NCBI RefSeq assembly: GCF_021044625.1
Contig: NZ_CP087999.1
Span: 2,373,001-2,437,000, forward strand
Length of the DNA: 64,000 bases
Source: Geomonas sp. RF6
Lineage (GTDB): Bacteria > Desulfobacterota > Desulfuromonadia > Geobacterales > Geobacteraceae
Direction of reading: 5' to 3'
Part shown: in pieces, positions 62,007 through 64,000 of the stretch
How positions within the stretch are numbered: position 1 is the first letter of the stretch
How the letters are laid out: each line of letters opens with the position of its first letter
Notes under the pieces: generated by a model
What the model was told of the DNA's origin: nothing
What the model saw: the letters and a program-made list of their open reading frames with translations, nothing else
The model's database searches: none
Translations under genes and position numbers: made by a program

Positions 62007-62565
62007 GGCGAAAGGGGTAATCGTAGCCGCCTTCTGCGTCCTTGCCGTCGTGGCGGGTGTGCTGGTGTACAAGAAGTACGAGACGGCCACCGTCCCGCGC
62101 GTGGAGGCGCCGGTGCAGCAGCCGCAGCACCCCCCTGCCGGGGCGCGCGTGGTCTCCCTCTTTTTCGGGGCGCCGGACGGCGAGGGGCTGGTGCGCGAAG
62201 GGCGCGAGGTGGAGACCGAAGAGGGGATGGAGGATTACATCTCCTCGGTCCTCGAGGATCTCATCAACGGCCCCCTCGGGACGAACGCGCCGACCCTCCC
62301 GGAGAACACCCGGGTCCTCGGGGTGCGTCTGAACGGCCCGGTCGCGGAGATAGACTTCAGCAAGGAGCTGCGGGATGGGCTTCCCTCCGGGAGCTCCGCC
62401 GAGGTCGCCGCGGTGTACTCGGTGGTCGATACGGTCACCGCCAACTTCCCGCAGATAAAGGTGGTGCAGTTTCTCATCGAGGGTGAGAAGGCAGAGAGCC
62501 TGAAGGGGCACCTCGATCTCAGAAATCCTATCGCGCCAGACTATTCGCTGGAGCGGAAGTCGTAG
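61987..62565 (+). CDS. GerMN-domain membrane-anchored protein
   Basis: This 192-residue protein has an N-terminal membrane anchor (about 10-28, GVIVAAFCVLAVVAGVLVY). A single GerMN domain follows, with RVVSLFFGAPDGEGLV, LINGPLGTN and RVLGVRLNGPVAEIDFSKEL. GerMN domains occur in the spore protein GerM and in envelope proteins that may bind peptidoglycan. The GTG start overlaps murI by 20 bases with GGAGG upstream, so translation is probably coupled. This fits a wall-related role beside murI, by inference. Confidence 0.85.
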   Translation: MKKRSRKAKGVIVAAFCVLAVVAGVLVYKKYETATVPRVEAPVQQPQHPPAGARVVSLFFGAPDGEGLVREGREVETEEGMEDYISSVLEDLINGPLGTNAPTLPENTRVLGVRLNGPVAEIDFSKELRDGLPSGSSAEVAAVYSVVDTVTANFPQIKVVQFLIEGEKAESLKGHLDLRNPIAPDYSLERKS

Positions 62566-62617
62566 AGCTTTCCCTCGTCCGGCCGAAGTGAGGCCTGATT
62601 TTTCCAAAGGAGTTGCC

Positions 62618-64000
62618 ATGAAATTGCCGTTTTTACAGGCTGTACGGGAGCGGGTGCTTGTCCTTGACGGGGCGATGGGGACGATGCTGCAGGAGCGCGG
62701 CCTGAAGCCCGGGCAGTCCCCGGAGGAGCTGAACCTGGTGGCGCCGGAGATCGTGGCCGGTGTGCATGCCGCCTACATCGACGCCGGAGCGGACATCATA
62801 GTTACCAACAGCTTCGGCGGCAGCCGCTCAAAGCTGGAGCATTACGGCCTTGCCGACCGCGTCGCCGAGGTGAACGCCCGCTCGGTGGAGATCGCGCGCC
62901 AGGTCGCGGGGGAGAAGGCGTACGTCGCCGGCTCCATCGGCCCCACCGGGCGCTTCGTGGAGCCGGTCGGCGACATGACCTTCGACGAGGCCGCTGATAT
63001 CTTCCGGGAGCAGGCGGCAGCCCTCATCGGGGCCGGTGCGGATCTCATCACCCTGGAAACCTTCCTGGACATAAAGGAGATCCGCGCGGCGATCGTGGCA
63101 ATCCGCGAGATCTCCGCGGACATTCCTGTCATGGCCATGCTGACCTTCGAGGAGAAGGGAAGAAGCGTGCTCGGCTCCCCCCCGGAGGCGGCGGCGATCA
63201 CCCTGGAGGCGGTGGGCGCGAGCATCGTCGGCTCCAACTGCGGCCTCGGGGTGGACGGGATCTACGATATTCTGGCGAAGATGCGCGGCGTCACGCGGCT
63301 GCCGCTGATCTGCCAGGCGAACGCCGGGCTCCCGGTCCTGAAGGAAGGGCGCACCATCTTCCCCGCTTCCCCCGAGGACATGACCGCCTACCACGACCGT
63401 CTCCTGGAGCTCGGGGTGCGCGTCATCGGCGGTTGCTGCGGCACGACGCCGGCGCACATAAAGGCGATAAAGGATGCGCTTCACGGGCGCCAGAAGGAGT
63501 TCGTCCCCCCAGCGGAAAGCGGGACGACCTGGCTCTCCAGCCGCGGCTCCTGGGCCGCGGTCGGCGGCGGAGCCCCGGTCGCCCTCATCGGCGAGAGGAT
63601 AAACCCCACCGGGAAGAAACTCTATTCGCAGGAGCTGCGCGAGGGGAAGGTCTCCTACATCCGCCGCGAGGCGCTGGAGCAGACGGCGCTCGGCGCCACC
63701 CTTCTGGACGTCAATGTGGGGACCCCCGGCATCGACGAGGGGGCGGCGATGGAACGCGCCGTCTTCTGCGTGACCGGCGCCGTCCAGACCCCGATCGTCC
63801 TCGACTCCTCCTCGCCGGAGGCGCTGGAGCGGGGGCTGAAGGCGGCCGACGGGAAGGTGCTCATCAACTCGGTGAACGGGGAGGAGAAGAGCCTCGCCGC
63901 CGTTTTGCCGCTGGCGAAGAAGTACGGGGCAGCGCTCGTGTGCCTCACCCTCGACGAGGGGGGGATCCCCGCGGACGCCGACGGGCGTGCACGGGTGGCG
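62618..64000 (+). CDS. metH: Cobalamin-dependent methionine synthase, 5' part (truncated by window end)
   Basis: The first 461 codons are open to the last base. Residues 1-290 are a homocysteine methyltransferase domain with LDGAMGTMLQERGL and the zinc-binding Cys in GSNCGLG and GGCCGTTP. A pterin-binding domain starts near residue 320 with IGERINPTGKKL and DVNVGTPGIDEGAAM. The cobalamin domain would lie beyond the window. The start follows AAAGGAG. It transfers a methyl group from methyltetrahydrofolate to homocysteine. It follows the GerMN gene by 52 bp. Confidence 0.93.
   Translation, partial: MKLPFLQAVRERVLVLDGAMGTMLQERGLKPGQSPEELNLVAPEIVAGVHAAYIDAGADIIVTNSFGGSRSKLEHYGLADRVAEVNARSVEIARQVAGEKAYVAGSIGPTGRFVEPVGDMTFDEAADIFREQAAALIGAGADLITLETFLDIKEIRAAIVAIREISADIPVMAMLTFEEKGRSVLGSPPEAAAITLEAVGASIVGSNCGLGVDGIYDILAKMRGVTRLPLICQANAGLPVLKEGRTIFPASPEDMTAYHDRLLELGVRVIGGCCGTTPAHIKAIKDALHGRQKEFVPPAESGTTWLSSRGSWAAVGGGAPVALIGERINPTGKKLYSQELREGKVSYIRREALEQTALGATLLDVNVGTPGIDEGAAMERAVFCVTGAVQTPIVLDSSSPEALERGLKAADGKVLINSVNGEEKSLAAVLPLAKKYGAALVCLTLDEGGIPADADGRARVA

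Overview
The window looks like about 64 kb of a Geobacter/Geomonas-type chromosome (Desulfuromonadia). This is inferred from the high G+C, the dense sensory and chemotaxis content, chemoreceptors with stacked HAMP-like repeats, a complete 14-gene nuo operon, a biotin-dependent pyruvate carboxylase, and many short G+C-rich intergenic repeats. No rRNA, tRNA, CRISPR array, insertion-sequence transposase or prophage gene was recognised.

Layout. Bases 1-10000 are signalling genes with a few enzymes: the end of a hybrid histidine kinase, a CheY-like regulator, an isochorismatase-type hydrolase, two diguanylate cyclases, an NlpC/P60 peptidase, a Tat-type aldo/keto reductase and a receiver-PAS-PAS histidine kinase. 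Bases 10300-18000 (minus strand) hold a chemotaxis block: a STAS protein, CheA and two large paralogous chemoreceptors. Bases 18400-26300 carry a four-gene plus-strand stress cluster: PrkA-type AAA+ kinase, DUF444 (YeaH/YhbH) protein, SpoVR protein and a second, divergent PrkA-like ATPase. An AsmA-like envelope protein follows, then small secreted or lipid-anchored proteins, an EVE-domain protein, aminopeptidase N and a siroheme nitrite/sulfite reductase-type protein.

Bases 37000-50500 are the nuoA-N operon (complex I), with a sigma70-like promoter at its head and two intrinsic-terminator hairpins at its end. Beyond it lie a soluble PAS chemoreceptor with a sigma28-type promoter, a four-helix-bundle (23S intervening-sequence type) protein, a Gly/Ser/Thr repeat protein, a zinc alcohol dehydrogenase, and a protealysin-like M4 peptidase followed at once by a protein resembling its inhibitor emfourin. 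The window ends with pyruvate carboxylase (minus strand) divergent from murI, a GerMN-domain gene and the first 461 codons of a cobalamin-dependent methionine synthase.

The main unexplained layer is repetitive DNA. There are at least four families of dispersed inverted-repeat elements, one of which lies in frame inside the AsmA-like gene. There is also a REP-like pair, three period-9 tandem arrays (two of them opposed in and upstream of the four-helix-bundle gene), and a 39-bp coding repeat. The protein systems most worth following up are the two-kinase PrkA cluster, the peptidase-emfourin pair, and the CheA/STAS pair with its unusual CheA linker.
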